Source of the DNA: Serripes groenlandicus
Taxonomy: Eukaryota; Mollusca; Bivalvia; Cardiida; Cardiidae
Length of the DNA: 64,000 nt
NCBI GenBank assembly: GCA_031761405.1
Contig: JASEVX010000011.1
Span: forward strand, 21,169,996-21,233,995
Direction of reading: 5' to 3'
This document shows, one piece after another, positions 19,868 to 29,561 of the stretch. Every line of letters starts with the position of its first letter. Positions within the stretch are counted from its first letter, which is position 1. The notes beneath the pieces are model-generated. The model was not told the DNA's origin. It did no database searches and saw only the letters and a program-made list of their open reading frames with translations. A program made the translations under genes and the position numbers.

Positions 19868-20270
19868 TTAATCCTTTCCCAACATAGATACATCTGCAGC
19901 AGACAACTTTGACAACATCTTGGCAAATATTATGAACAAATCTCTCGATATGAAAGAGTAATAATTACTGAATGGAGTTAACCCTTTCCCTCATACAACA
20001 ATTATGCAGCAGACACGACTTTGAACATATTTTGTCTAAACATAGAAAATCTCTATAATTGAATGGATAACCTATGACTAAAAGTGGAAAACATTGTGGC
20101 AAAAGGAGAAATTGCTCGTTTTGAGCAATTTCTTCTTTTAACACTATGTTTTCAAAAAGCTGTGTGCTGCAGAGGCATCAGAAAGCGTCTATATGAGGGA
20201 AAGGGTTAAAGAACTTGTGGCAAGAGCTGTGTCTGCTGCAGAAAGCGTCTGTATGTGGGAAAGGATTTAA
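19868..20270 (+). mobile_element. Old TTAA-MITE hosting a younger copy
   Basis: Outer L end TCCTTTCCCAACATAGATAC. The sequence stops at GAATGGAG, where the inner copy begins with TTAA. Outer sequence resumes AGAACTTGTGGCAAGAGC and ends GTATGTGGGAAAGGAT. Target was the GTTGAAAAC region common to old copies. Confidence 0.88.
19978..20209 (+). mobile_element. TTAA-MITE, full length, nested
   Basis: 232 bp with intact TTAA both sides, GCTCGTTTTGAGC loop. Inserted in the middle of an older copy in the same orientation. Confidence 0.92.
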
Positions 20271-20355
20271 CAAGTGCATGAATTAACATGTAATATAGTA
20301 AAACAATGTGAAGATTGTTCTTACTTTCTTTGTTTTATCATGAAAGACTTATACA

Positions 20356-20541
20356 TTTGACAATCATGGACAAAAAATGTTAATTGTCAGATTCACCAAG
20401 AAATTTGACAATCATGGACTGTGAATTATGTTAATTGTCAGATTCACCATGAAATTTGACAATCATGGACTGTGAATTATGTTAATTGTCAGATTCACCA
20501 TGAAATTTGACAATCATGAACAATAACGTTAATTCTCAGAT
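20356..20541 (+). repeat. Tandem repeat, unit about 51 bp, 3.6 copies
   Basis: Unit: TTTGACAATCATGGACTGTG, then AATTATGTTAATTGTCAGAT and TCACCATGAAA. TTGACAAT and ATTGTCAG give each unit internal dyad symmetry. The last unit is truncated. Confidence 0.88.
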
Positions 20542-20815
20542 CTAAACAACATGGATTTTGCTAAAAGATAAAGAAAGTACAATGGAATACATGACTGTGT
20601 TGTTAGCCAATATATCGGAATACCAACATGTGACAGACAGACAGACAGACAGTGAGGAAGTTATCCCTATTTGTTTCCCTGCCAGGACACACAAAAAGGT
20701 CTTATACATATATAAGATACATGTTTGTTCAGACAAAGTCAAAATTTGATCCGCCCGCATTCAGCAATTTTTGGGTCTTGTTGTCCATGTTTTCAACTCT
20801 TTTGCCAGGATGTAT
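20542..20815. other. Microsatellite, no gene
   Basis: A short (GACA)n run (about 20633-20652). Otherwise featureless. Confidence 0.45.
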
Positions 20816-21174
20816 TTAACCCTTTCCCACTCACAGGTGCTTTCTGACGCCTCGATGCAGACTATTTTTGAAAACATTGTGGCAAAAGAAGAAACTGCTC
20901 AAAACAAGCAATTTCTCCTTTTGACACAATGTTTCCCACTTTTAGTCATAGGTTATCCACTCAACTATAGAGATTTTCCATTTTTTAACAAAATCATCAT
21001 GAGCAGTGTCTCCTTTTCATTTGTCACAATATTTTGAACTCTATTCAATAATTATACTGTCATTTTACATAGCTTTGCCTAGATGTGCCTAGATGTGTTC
21101 AAAGTCGTCTGCTGCAGTGCAGATTTTTTGTACGTTGGAAAGAGTCTGCAGCAGATTTGATGTATGTGGGAAAG
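20816..21174 (-). mobile_element. Chimeric TTAA-MITE (two copies fused)
   Basis: A fairly young minus copy (R end at left, through TATAGAGATTTTCCATTTTT) joins at about 20992 to the interior and L arm of an older copy (TTTGTCACAATATTTTGAAC), ending AGTCGTCTGCTGCAG and GTGGGAAAG. Small tandem copies (TGCCTAGATG twice) are near 21078. Confidence 0.75.
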
Positions 21175-21440
21175 TAAGATTTAAAATGCTGCCAAACCTA
21201 TATATACAATAAGATCCCAATTTGCAAGATGTGTCTGAAACATATAATAATTTTATGTTTTTGTACGCAGAATCCCTGTGGTCTCAATCAAGCGGTACGC
21301 CATTTTCTGGTGTATAATAACACATTAACCCGGGGTTTTTTAATACATAAATTACATAATAAAGCTAAACAGTCAAATAAGACTATGTTATAGAAGTCAG
21401 CATGGGATCAAATTTACCATTTTATCAATAGAAAGTGTAT
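21175..21440. other. No gene seen
   Basis: No recognisable elements. Confidence 0.4.
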
Positions 21441-21527
21441 ACAGTCCAATTCGCCTTAAGCAGCCATCCAGGGATGATTCAAAATTAGGCTGCTGAACAC
21501 AGGTGGCTGTTTAATACAAGTCAATTA
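21441..21527 (+). mobile_element. Short inverted-repeat element, variant of 24328-24498
   Basis: ACAGTCCAATTCGCCTTAAG, CAGCCATCC at left and CAGGTGGCTGTTTAATACAA at right. Resembles the ACAGTCAAACCTGTGTTAAA family in layout. Confidence 0.45.
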
Positions 21528-21532
21528 TAGAT

Positions 21533-21716
21533 TAGAATTTATTTATTTATTTATTGGAGTTTTATGCCGTTTTCAACATTATTTCAGTTATATCACGGCG
21601 ACAGTTCACTTATTCATGATCCCTGGGTAAACAAACCAGTACTAGGCTAGAAAATGTGCCTTGCCCAAGGGCACTCCACCATGACCGAGGTGCCGCGACT
21701 GGGGATCGAACCCGGA
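21533..21716 (-). mobile_element. Type-1 SINE, minus strand
   Basis: Starts with a TTTATT tail repeat, GTTTTATGCCGTTTTCAACA, body CCAGTACTAGGCTAG and CAAGGGCACTCCACCATGAC, and B box GGGGATCGAACCC. The A box end is lost. Confidence 0.85.
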
Positions 21717-21757
21717 AAAACAGTTTTGGCTAATCTGCATTTAGTTGCTACCGGTAC

Positions 21758-21992
21758 TTAACCCTTTCCCACATGCAACAAATTTGCAGCAGACGACTTA
21801 ATTTGAACATATTTTGTCAACAAATAGAAAATCTCTATAATTGAATGGATAACCTATGACTAAAAGTGGAAAAACATTGTGGCAAAAGGAGAAATTGCTC
21901 GCTTTGAGCAATTGTTTCTTTTGTCACTATGTTTTCAAAAACCTGTCTGCTGCAGAGGCATCAGAAAGCATCTATATGAGGGAAAGGGTTAA
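21758..21992 (+). mobile_element. TTAA-MITE, full length
   Basis: 235 bp, TTAA both sides, CACATGCAACAA L variant, GCTCGCTTTGAGC loop, R terminus ATGAGGGAAAGGG. Confidence 0.93.
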
Positions 21993-22015
21993 TCCAAGTT
22001 AGACTGTAGCTATCT

Positions 22016-22098
22016 TTAACCCTTTCCCACATAGATTGCATTCAACAAATCTGAAAGAGATAACATTTTGAAAACTTAGTTGCAAATTGAAAAAGTCT
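22016..22098. mobile_element. TTAA-MITE, single end
   Basis: TTAACCCTTTCCCACATAGA, then a decayed arm (AACATTTTGAAAACTTAGTT). Truncated. Confidence 0.6.
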
Positions 22099-22241
22099 TC
22101 ATTAACAGCCTGTGCTTGAAAATCTGCAGTCTGATCAAGATCTCCAATGTTCATATATTACCGTTATTAATTGTGTTGTCTGCTTTCGGCAAGGGTATAT
22201 AAAACAGCCTAAAAAGTGCACCCACCGGGGACTTTCACAGG

Positions 22242-22468
22242 TTAAGCCTTTCCGACATGCAGACACACTTTGAAACCTCTGCACACATTGAAAACATTGT
22301 GGCAAAAGGAGAAATAGCCCATTAACACGCAATTTTTCCTTTTAAGCCCTAAGTCTTCAATTCTATTCTATTGTAGTACCTTTACTGAAAGAGGTTTACT
22401 ACATTTTTGCCTACATGTTTTAAATGTCGTCTGCTGCAGATTTGATGTATGTATGTGGGAAAGGGTAA
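22242..22468 (-). mobile_element. TTAA-MITE, old type
   Basis: TTAA, GCCTTTCCGACATGCAGAC, decayed palindrome, L arm to GTCGTCTGCTGCAGATTTGA and TGTGGGAAAGGG. Confidence 0.8.
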
Positions 22469-22524
22469 ATGTTGTCTGTATCAGGTCAATGGTATTTGGA
22501 AGAGTCCAAAGTATCTTTCACAGG

Positions 22525-22764
22525 TAAACCCTTTCCCACATACAACAAAACTGCAGCAGTCGGCTTTGATAACATCTTGGCAAAAATCCGGAAAATCTCA
22601 ATTAATTTAGATTATCGATTCAATAAAGTTCAGAAAACATTATGGCAAAATGTGAAATTGCTCATTATGAGCACTTTCACCGTTTGGCACAATTGTTTCA
22701 TAAATCGTCTGCTGCAGAGGCATAAGAAAGACAGAAAGAGTCTACATATGGGAAAGTGTTTTTA
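22525..22764 (+). mobile_element. TTAA-MITE, old type, near full length
   Basis: ACCCTTTCCCACATACAACA, CTGCAGCAGTCGGC, palindrome GTGAAATTGCTCATTATGAG. R end with an extra AAGACAGAAAGAG stutter. Confidence 0.8.
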
Positions 22765-22814
22765 CAGCATGTGACCTTACTTTATATGACTTTTAATCTC
22801 TTTTTAACCCACCT

Positions 22815-22998
22815 TAAAATCCCACATAAAACAAATGTGCAAAAGACAACTTTTAAAATGTCTGTACAATAATATTGAATATCTATTTAAATGACAATAT
22901 GCTTTTTGGAAACATTGTGGCAAAAGATGAAATTGCTACGAACAAAAGGTTGCTGCTGCAAATATGTCAAAATGCGTTTGCAAGTGGGAAACGGTTAA
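22815..22998 (+). mobile_element. TTAA-MITE, palindrome lost
   Basis: AATCCCACATAAAACAAATG, interior AACATTGTGGCAAAAGATGA, then GTTGCTGCTGCAAATATGTC and AAGTGGGAAACGG plus TTAA. Confidence 0.72.
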
Positions 22999-23028
22999 AA
23001 TGTTTATGAGATGAAACATCTTGTAACC

Positions 23029-23265
23029 TTAACCCATTCCCTCATATAGACGCTTTCTGACGCCTCTGCAGCAGATGGCTTTTAGAAAACAGTGACAAAA
23101 GAAGAAATTGCACAAAACAAGCAATTTCTCCTTTTGCCACAATGTTTTCCACTTTTTGTCATAGGTTATCTATTCAATTATGGAGATTGAATGGATAACC
23201 TAAGTTTTGACAAAATACGTTCAAAGTCGTCTGCTGCAGAATTGTCGTATGAGGGAGAGGGTTAA
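23029..23265 (-). mobile_element. TTAA-MITE with a local inverted duplication
   Basis: 237 bp with TTAA both sides. In the L arm, GGTTATCTATTCAATTATGG is followed by AGATTGAATGGATAACCTAA, a reverse copy of the same stretch in place of the expected TTTTCTATTTTTTG. Confidence 0.9.
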
Positions 23266-23588
23266 TTACTTTTTTATCTCTTTTTAAAAAGTTTATAAGA
23301 TGATACATATCATAAATAATAAATATGATATCTATACAATACAACAGATCATGAATACTTCTTGGCTCTATACAAAACTCTTGTAACTACATGGGATCAC
23401 AATACGCAGATACAATAATTTTGCACAACTTAGTCATCAATATTGCGTATGTACACCCAAGATCTATACAGGGCAGGGTGCCCTAGATAAGGTGGATTTA
23501 CCTGGTCCGTTTAAACCCTATCCCACATACAGTTTGTCTTATACCCTCAATGTTTTCAATGCTGTATTATAATTCTACTGGCATATAT
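23266..23588. other. No gene seen
   Basis: AT-rich spacer. A lone CCCTATCCCACATACAG near 23516 is a MITE-end remnant. Confidence 0.4.
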
Positions 23589-23690
23589 TTCCTAGCCTTA
23601 AGTACTGGTTTGTTTACCCCAGGATATATGAATATATGTTTATGTGGCCTTGAAATAATGTTGCAAACATAGTGATAAAACCCTGATAAA
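23589..23690 (+). mobile_element. Type-1 SINE tail
   Basis: CTAGCCTTAAGTACTGGTTT, GTTTACCCCAGG, GAAATAATGTTGCAAACAT. Head missing. Confidence 0.65.
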
Positions 23691-23711
23691 ACATATGGTT
23701 TTATGTTGTTA

Positions 23712-23928
23712 TTAACCCTTTCTCACATACAGATGTTTTGCAGCAGACGAATTTCGAAAACATTACAGAAAATGGAAAAATTGCTCATGGTGAGCAATTT
23801 CTCCATTTTCCACAATGTTTTCAATTTTTTCACTAATTATACTTTTATTAATGGAGAGTTTCCATAGTTTTGATAAGATGTTTTAAAAGTTGTCTGCTGC
23901 AGATTTGTTGTATGTGGGAAAGGGTTAA
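23712..23928 (-). mobile_element. TTAA-MITE, old type, complete
   Basis: TTAA both sides. CCCTTTCTCACATACAGATG, strong palindrome GAAAAATTGCTCATGGTGAG, L end GTTGTCTGCTGCAGATTTGT and GTGGGAAAGGG. Confidence 0.88.
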
Positions 23929-24065
23929 GAAACAATATCAACTCACCAGCATAGATGCACTATTTTTGTCGTTATATACAATAAGTTCTGTATAACAGCA
24001 ATCCCTGAAAATACACAAATGTTCATACTTTTAGTTCAACAGAATTACTAATTCAGCCTGAACAC

Positions 24066-24233
24066 TCTCCCACCTGCAGAAGACAACTTTAGAAAACATA
24101 ATGTGGCAGATGGAGAAACTGCTTACAATAATGAGCAAGTTTTCCTTTTGCGACAATATAACTATATTTATAGATTTTCTATATTTTGCATATCAATGCT
24201 GCTGCAGATTTTTGTTGCATGTAGGAAAGTGTT
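24066..24233 (-). mobile_element. TTAA-MITE, old, shortened
   Basis: CTCTCCCACCTGCAGAAGAC, palindrome remnant, TGCTGCTGCAGATTTTTGTT, then GTAGGAAAGTG. Confidence 0.65.
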
Positions 24234-24327
24234 TACTCATAATCAAATACAACTTTTTTTCAGTTATCTGCTTTCGAAAAAAAATTGAGAAAATATTAAA
24301 TTTCTTGAAAAATCTGAAAGAATATAT

Positions 24328-24498
24328 ACAATCAAACCTGTGTTAAAGACCACCTTTGTTAAGCAATTCCCTGTCTATAGCAACCTCTTTTAATTTACCA
24401 ATTACACTTTTTCTGCATAAATGACCCTGTAATTGTCCTGTGAACAAAGACCAGATTGCTCTCTTCCCATGGGTGGTACGTCTTTAAACAAGGTTGTA
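24328..24498 (+). mobile_element. Inverted-repeat element, ACA-TCAAACCTGTGTTAAAG type
   Basis: Left ACAATCAAACCTGTGTTAAA then GACCACC. Right GGTGGTACGTCTTTAAACAA then GG is its inverted counterpart. Second copy at 26148-26335. Non-coding. Confidence 0.65.
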
Positions 24499-24499
24499 G

Positions 24500-24638
24500 A
24501 TGCAATTTCTGATTTGCCCAAATATGTTTTCAACTTTTTTCAAAAATTGTACTTTAATACAAATATGTTTTCCATAATTTTTGCCTAGATGATACTCAAG
24601 TCGTCTACTGCAGAGTTGGTGTATGTTGAAAAAGGTAA
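24500..24638 (-). mobile_element. TTAA-MITE, L half
   Basis: Reads from a palindrome remnant through TTTTTGCCTAGATG and GTCGTCTACTGCAGAGTTGG to a decayed terminus. Confidence 0.6.
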
Positions 24639-24924
24639 ATTGAGTATCATAACCTATGGCCAATTAAATCATAATATCAAATACCAGAAAGTGCAGGTAT
24701 TATGTGAAATTTCCTGATAGAATAACATTGAGACTCATTGTCAGTCATCGTGCAGCAATGTTGTGGCATTGCCTGTCAAAAAGGTATGACAGATAGCATT
24801 CAATTTCACTCATTTATTCTTTCCATTTTGTTTATGCACTGGCTTTCATTGTGCATGGCTGTAATAAATTCTATCATTGAGATATCTGCTATTTGATTTA
24901 TAGAATGTGTTGACATATTGCCGC
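24639..24924. other. No gene seen
   Basis: No recognisable features. Confidence 0.4.
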
Positions 24925-25372
24925 TTAACCCTATCCAACACAAAGACGCTTTCTGATACCTCTGCAGCAGACGACTTTTGAAAACAGTATGGCAAATTTT
25001 GCAACAATGTTTGTTTGTTTGTTTGGAGTTTAACGCCGCTTTCAACAGCTTTGGTCCTATCACGGCGGTCAGTGCACCTACCCATGTTTTCCTGGCTTTC
25101 CAACACCAGTACTTACACAACATTCTTTCGAAGCCACTGACTACTTTCTCACATAGATCAGAGGTGAGAGGCAATGGAAAACATCGCCCGAAAGAATGTC
25201 GCCGCAACCGGGTATCGAACCCGTGACCTCCAGATCACGAGTCAGATACGCTACCAATTGAGCTACCCGGCCGGGTTTGCAACAATGTATTGTGTCTATT
25301 CTTTTCAATAATTGCACTTTTATTTACGGAGAATTTCCGTATTTATGACATAAATGTTCTCAACTTTATATA
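24925..25372 (-). mobile_element. TTAA-MITE split by a SINE
   Basis: TTAA, CCCTATCCAACACAAAGACG, R end TACCTCTGCAGCAGACGAC, interior to TTTGCAACAATGT. The SINE follows. The second TTTGCAACAATGT continues with ATTGTGTCTATTCTTTTCAA and a truncated L arm. Confidence 0.85.
25011..25275 (-). mobile_element. tRNA-derived SINE with 13-bp target duplication
   Basis: Flanked by TTTGCAACAATGT (24998-25010 and 25276-25288). Read on the minus strand, the head GGCCGGGTAGCTCAATTGGT, AGCGTATCTGACTCGTGATC, TGGAGGTCACGGGTTCGATA, CCC forms a good tRNA-like cloverleaf with A and B boxes. The 3' tail ends in AAACAAACAAAC. The body (CGAAAGAATG and others) differs from the type-1 SINE. Because the interrupted MITE is readable on both sides, the insertion is exact. 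The head could drive Pol III transcription, but it is a SINE head, not a tRNA gene. Confidence 0.92.
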
Positions 25373-25377
25373 ACCCT

Positions 25378-25604
25378 TTAACCCTATTATAAGACGCATG
25401 AATTTTGACGCCTCTGCAGCATACGACTTTTGAAAACATTGTGGCAAATGATGAAATTGCTCAGGATGAGCAATTTCAACATTTGTCACAGTTTTTTCAA
25501 CTCTATTCAATAATTAAACTGTCATTAATGGAGATTTTCACATTTTTGATAAAATGTTTTCAAAGTCGTCTGCTGCAAATTGCATGCATGTGGGAAAGGA
25601 TTAA
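25378..25604 (-). mobile_element. TTAA-MITE, full length
   Basis: 227 bp with TTAA both sides. R end ATTTTGACGCCTCTGCAGCA, palindrome GAAATTGCTCAGGATGAGCA, L end GTCGTCTGCTGCAAATTGCA. Confidence 0.88.
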
Positions 25605-25696
25605 TAACTGTTCTTTCATTCATGGAGAGTTTCCATATTTTTTAAAATCATTTGCTGAAGATAATAAAGTAGTGGAAAGTGGGTTTAACCAATTAC

Positions 25697-25924
25697 TTCA
25701 CCCTTTCCCACATACAGACACAAACTGCAACAGGCAAATGTTGAAAATATCTACAGGCAGAAGTATGGGAAATCTCTTTAAATGAAAGATTCTAATTGCC
25801 GACAACAATTGAAAACATTGTGGCAAAAGGAGAAATTGTTCGATTTGAGCAATTTCTCCTTTTGTCGCAAGGCTTTCAAAAGTTATCTGCTGCAGAGCCA
25901 TCAGTGTATGTAGGAAATTGTTAA
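25697..25924 (+). mobile_element. TTAA-MITE, near full length
   Basis: Left TTCA, CCCTTTCCCACATACAGAC, strong palindrome AAATTGTTCGATTTGAGCAA, R arm TTATCTGCTGCAGAGCCATC, right TTAA. Confidence 0.85.
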
Positions 25925-25989
25925 CCTGAATTTCTATGCAGAAAAATGCAGAAATTCTCAAAGTTAAAGTACATTGAACAATAATTGAG

Positions 25990-26134
25990 TCGAGTAATTC
26001 TAAGAATACATTGTTTCAAAAAGAGAAAAATTTAATGTTCAGTATGGGCAATTTCTCCTTTCACCAAAATGTTTTTAAACTACACCTGCTAGCCTGCAGA
26101 TGCGTCAATACATATGCATGTGGGAAAGGGTTAA
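25990..26134 (+). mobile_element. TTAA-MITE, R half
   Basis: Decayed palindrome (GGGCAATTTCTCCTTTCACC), GCCTGCAGATGCGTC, GCATGTGGGAAAGGG and TTAA. Confidence 0.6.
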
Positions 26135-26147
26135 TCAAAATACACGT

Positions 26148-26335
26148 ACAGTCAGACCTGTGTTTAAAGACCACCCATTGGAAGTGAACATTATGGTCTT
26201 TGTTCACAGGTGGTCTTTACTAGCAGGGACATTTATACAGAAAATTATTATTTTGGAAATTAAATGTATGGTCGCTGAAGACAGGGAATTGCTTTTCCAA
26301 GGTGGTCTTTACCACATGGATTACACAGTCACTGT
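26148..26335 (+). mobile_element. Inverted-repeat element, ACAGTCAGACCTGTG type
   Basis: Left ACAGTCAGACCTGTGTTTAA then AGACCACC. Right GGTGGTCTTTACCACATGGA then ending GTCACTGT. A third AGGTGGTCTTTAC lies inside. Relative of 24328-24498. Confidence 0.7.
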
Positions 26336-26385
26336 ACATGTTATGATTCGCCCAAATAAGCACTGATTACATGGAAATCATAACA

Positions 26386-26456
26386 CAGTTGGTAAGTCCT
26401 CATTCAATCACAGAAGTTTACAGTTGGTAGTCCTCATTCAATCACAGAAGTTTATT
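26386..26456 (+). repeat. Two-copy tandem duplication, about 35 bp
   Basis: AGTTGGTAAGTCCTCATTCA then ATCACAGAAGTTTA, followed by AGTTGGTAGTCCTCATTCAA then TCACAGAAGTTTA. Confidence 0.85.
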
Positions 26457-26466
26457 TACCTGTACT

Positions 26467-26699
26467 TTAACCCTTTCCCGCGTACAACATATCTGAGCAA
26501 CAGACTTCTGCGGTCTTAGAAAATATCTACCTAAAATTATTGAATATCATTATAAATGAATGTATATAACTATTGAATAGAGTGGAAAACATTGTGGCAA
26601 AAGGAAAAATAAATATTAAGGAGCCATTTCTCCTTTTGCAACACTGTTTTCAAAAGTTGTCTGTTGCAGAGGAAAAGCCAGAATGTTGGAAAGGATTAA
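26467..26699 (+). mobile_element. TTAA-MITE, old type, complete ends
   Basis: TTAA both sides. CCCTTTCCCGCGTACAACAT, interior GTGGAAAACATTGTGGCAAA, palindrome decayed, R end GTTGTCTGTTGCAGAGG. Confidence 0.82.
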
Positions 26700-26749
26700 T
26701 ACTTGTAAGTACACATGTTCAGGTAATGTACTTCTTACTAACAAAACTA

Positions 26750-26964
26750 ACTCCTTCCCACATACAAAAAATCTGTAGCAATTGTCTTTTGAAAGCATAT
26801 ATTCAAAAACATGAAGATTCACTATAAATGAAAAAAAAAGATTACTAAGCATTGAATAAAGTTGAAAACATTGTGGCAAAGGGAGAAATTGCTCATTATG
26901 AGCAATTCCGTCTTTTGCTACAATGTTTTCAAAAGGCGGATGATCATGTAATGTGGGAAAGGTT
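26750..26964 (+). mobile_element. TTAA-MITE, old type
   Basis: CTCCTTCCCACATACAAAAA, palindrome GAAATTGCTCATTATGAGCA well kept, R end shortened (GTAATGTGGGAAAGG). Confidence 0.75.
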
Positions 26965-27013
26965 TGAGAGTCTCCTTCGATACAACTTTTTTAACCACTT
27001 ATATTTGAACCTA

Positions 27014-27248
27014 GGAATCCGCTGTGGTCGAGTGGTTAGCGTCGGGGATTTCGAAACCAGGTGTCCGGGGTTCGATCCCCAGTCCCGGCACCTCGGTCAT
27101 GGTGGAGTGCCCTTGGGCAAGGCACATTTTCTAGCCTAGTACTGGTTTGTTTACCCAGGGATCATGAATAAGTGAACGATCACCGTGATATAACTGAAAT
27201 AATGTTGAAAGCGGCGTAAAACCCTAATAAATAAATAAATAATTAAAC
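27014..27248 (+). mobile_element. Type-1 tRNA-derived SINE, complete, 11-bp duplication
   Basis: Flanked by ATTTGAACCTA (27003-27013 and 27249-27259). Head CGCTGTGGTCGAGTGGTTAG, CGTC and B box GGGGTTCGATCCCCAG. Body CCTTGGGCAAGGCACATTTT and CTAGTACTGGTTTGTTTACC. Tail GATATAACTGAAATAATGTT, GAAAGCGGCGTAAAACCC, then (AATAAATA)n. Best full copy of this SINE in the window and a suitable reference for the many fragments. Confidence 0.94.
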
Positions 27249-27311
27249 ATTTGAACCTAATATGTTATTTCTAGAGTACTCTGCAACAAAAACAACTGAG
27301 TAATTCACCTA

Positions 27312-27441
27312 TTCCTAGAAACAGTCATTACATCAAAATTACACTTCAAGTTTTCCTAGAAACAGTCATTACATCAAAATTACACTTCAAGTTTTCCTAG
27401 AAACAGTCATTACATCAAAATTACACTTCAAGTTTTCCTAG
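27312..27441 (+). repeat. Tandem repeat, 41 bp unit, 3.2 copies
   Basis: Unit starts TTCCTAGAAACAGTCATTAC at 27312, 27353 and 27394, with the next start at 27435. Units are virtually identical. The array is bracketed by CTAGAGTACTC on both sides. Confidence 0.95.
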
Positions 27442-27644
27442 AGTACTCGAGATCTTCTACAATAAACTGTATACTGAGTGAATTTCACCTTTACCTAGAA
27501 TAAGTAATTTCCCAGACACTTCACATTTTTCTTCCCATCTTTTCAAAGTAGATTAATTACCCTTATAATACCATATTAGGTAAATTGATAAGTATACTAT
27601 TATATACTGTAGATAAAACGATAGTTAAGAGAATTATACCATGG
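27442..27644. other. No gene seen
   Basis: AT-rich spacer. Confidence 0.4.
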
Positions 27645-27857
27645 ATGTAAAAATATGAAAAACATTTATAAATGAAAGTTTAATTATTGAATTGAGTTGA
27701 AACATTGTGGTAAAAGAAAAATTTTGTGCCATGCATAAGTCTCTCATTTGTAGAGGAGGTGTACCATATTTTTGCCCAATTGTTTTCAAAGACGTCTGAT
27801 GCAGATTTGTTGTCAAAGATGTCTGAAGCGGATTTGTTGTATGTGGGAAACTGTCAA
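27645..27857. mobile_element. TTAA-MITE with L-type arms on both sides
   Basis: Left arm in plus sense (ATAAATGAAAGTTTAATTAT, TTGAGTTGAAACATTGTGG). Right arm is a reversed L end (TTTTTGCCCAATTGTTTTCA, GATTTGTTGTATGTGGGAAA). GCAGATTTGTTGTCAAAGAT and its repeat are a 30 bp local duplication. Confidence 0.6.
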
Positions 27858-27975
27858 GAAATGGCATTACCACAAAAGCAAATAAATGTAAGGATATCTT
27901 AACAAAAAGAAATTTACACTGTATCACTGAGCCTTTTCATTGTAGTCTTCAACTTCATTTACAATTCTCTCTCCT

Positions 27976-28212
27976 TCAGCCCTTTCCCACATACAACAAA
28001 TCTGCAGCAGACGACTATGAAAACATCTTGACAAAATATCAAAAGTCTCTGTAAATGAAAGTATTATGAATACTTGAACAGGAGGTTGAAAAGATAATAC
28101 TTATGAAATTGATCATTATGAGCATGTTCTCCTTTTGTCACAATGTTTTAAAAAAACTTCAACCACTGCAGAGGCATCAAAATGAGTCTGTATTAGCTAG
28201 GGAAAGGGTTAA
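27976..28212 (+). mobile_element. TTAA-MITE, old type
   Basis: Left TCAG, CCCTTTCCCACATACAACAA, CTGCAGCAGACGAC, palindrome TTGATCATTATGAGCA, R end GCAGAGGCATCAAAATGAGT, GGGAAAGGG, TTAA. A further TCCTTTCCAATCATA follows the same TTAA. Confidence 0.82.
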
Positions 28213-28601
28213 TCCTTTCCAATCATAAATGGCCGATTTCTGTATCGGCAGATAATTAATTTTATTAAGAAAATATTGCGGGAAATTTTAGAAACAAACA
28301 ATGTTCACTAAAAGTAGTTGCTTCTTTGCCATACATGTTTTTAGCCAGTTACGCTTTTATGCTGTCATAGGCACATCTAATTGCTCTCTGCGCTTTCTTC
28401 ACGATATTCTGATGTTTGATGATAACACATATAATGAAGGAAAGGAAACCCAAATCTCTCATAAAACAGTCTGAATAGGGAGTTTGTCAGTATTGTTACT
28501 TGACATGCAATTGCGTAGCAATATCATATAACTGCAGTGCAGCTATCAGTGCTCTCAAAAGGTTTCGCATTTCATGTTCTAAAGACATTACATGAATGTT
28601 T
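28213..28601. other. No gene seen
   Basis: No recognisable element. Confidence 0.4.
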
Positions 28602-28666
28602 AAACCCTATGCTGTGGGTACTCAAAATAATGGAAGATTCTTTTGAGTACCCACAACATAGGGTTT
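28602..28666 (+). mobile_element. 65 bp fold-back MITE, complete
   Basis: AAACCCTATGCTGTGGGTAC then TCAAAA at left. TTTTGAGTACCCACAACATA then GGGTTT at right. 26 bp arms with one mismatch around a 13 bp loop. Related pieces at 16655, 17384, 59092 and 62944. Confidence 0.85.
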
Positions 28667-28877
28667 GGTTTAATAATAAGAGAGATTATAGTGGTAGTGG
28701 GGGGGGAAACGATCAGTTTATCCTTTCTCATCTAGGTGTCTGCGATTTCATAGGGATATAATTATATATTGCAGCTTAATTTTCTTTTATGTGCATGCAA
28801 ACATTGTTACAGTGTTCAAGGCCACATTTAGTACTGCACATGTTTGCATGGAAAATGCATTGTGGGATAAATGTAGT
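28667..28877. other. No gene seen
   Basis: G-run (GGGGGGG near 28699), otherwise nothing recognisable. Confidence 0.4.
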
Positions 28878-29105
28878 TTAACCCTTTTCCACATACAAAA
28901 AAAATCTGCAGCAGACGACTTTGAAAACATATTGGCAACAATGTGAAAACTCTCCATAAATGAGAATTTAATTATTAGATATATATCTAAGAGTTGAAAA
29001 TATTATGGCAAAAGGAGAAATGGCTCTTCATGAGCAATTTCTACATTTGCAACACTGTGTTCAAGAGTAGTTTGCGACAGAAGCGTCTATGTTGAAAAGG
29101 GTTAA
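28878..29105 (+). mobile_element. TTAA-MITE, old type, complete
   Basis: TTAA both sides. CCCTTTTCCACATACAAAAA, CTGCAGCAGACGAC, TA-rich stutter ATATATATCTAAG inside, decayed R end. Confidence 0.85.
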
Positions 29106-29181
29106 TGATGCAAAATATTGCTGAAACTTATCTCAATAACGTATTATGAAGACATGATAATATTGTAATGTATTGTATTGC

Positions 29182-29253
29182 AGTTTCTTCTTTTGCCACA
29201 CTGTTTTCAAGAGTCCTTTGCTACAGCAGAGTCTGTATGTTGGAAAGGGTTAA
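29182..29253 (+). mobile_element. TTAA-MITE, R-half fragment
   Basis: TTTCTTCTTTTGCCACACTG, GCAGAGTCTGTATGTTGGAA, AGGG and the TTAA shared with the next copy. Confidence 0.7.
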
Positions 29254-29454
29254 CCCTTTCCCTCATATAGACGCTTTCCGACGCCTCTGCAGCAGACAGC
29301 TTTTTGAAAACATAGTGACAAAAGAATGCCAGAATGTTTTTACACTTTTTGTAATAGCCTAGGTTATCCATTCAATTATAGAGATCTTGTATTTGTTGAC
29401 AAAATACATTCAAAGTCGTCTGCTGCAGAATTGTCGTATGAGGGAAAGTGTTAA
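29250..29454 (-). mobile_element. TTAA-MITE, palindrome deleted
   Basis: TTAA both sides. R end GACGCTTTCCGACGCCTCTG, then GTGACAAAAGAATGCCAGAA in place of the hairpin. L arm and terminus normal. Confidence 0.9.
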
Positions 29455-29561
29455 TGATGCAAAATGTTACAGAAATTCATCTCAATAACATTATTATGAA
29501 GACCTGATAACATTATAAATGTATTATTCTCCCTGCAGGTTATTGATTGATTGCCATATAG

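Noticed and set aside
25205..25275. tRNA gene on the minus strand
   Set aside because: The cloverleaf is good, but it is the head of a SINE with tail and 13-bp target duplication.
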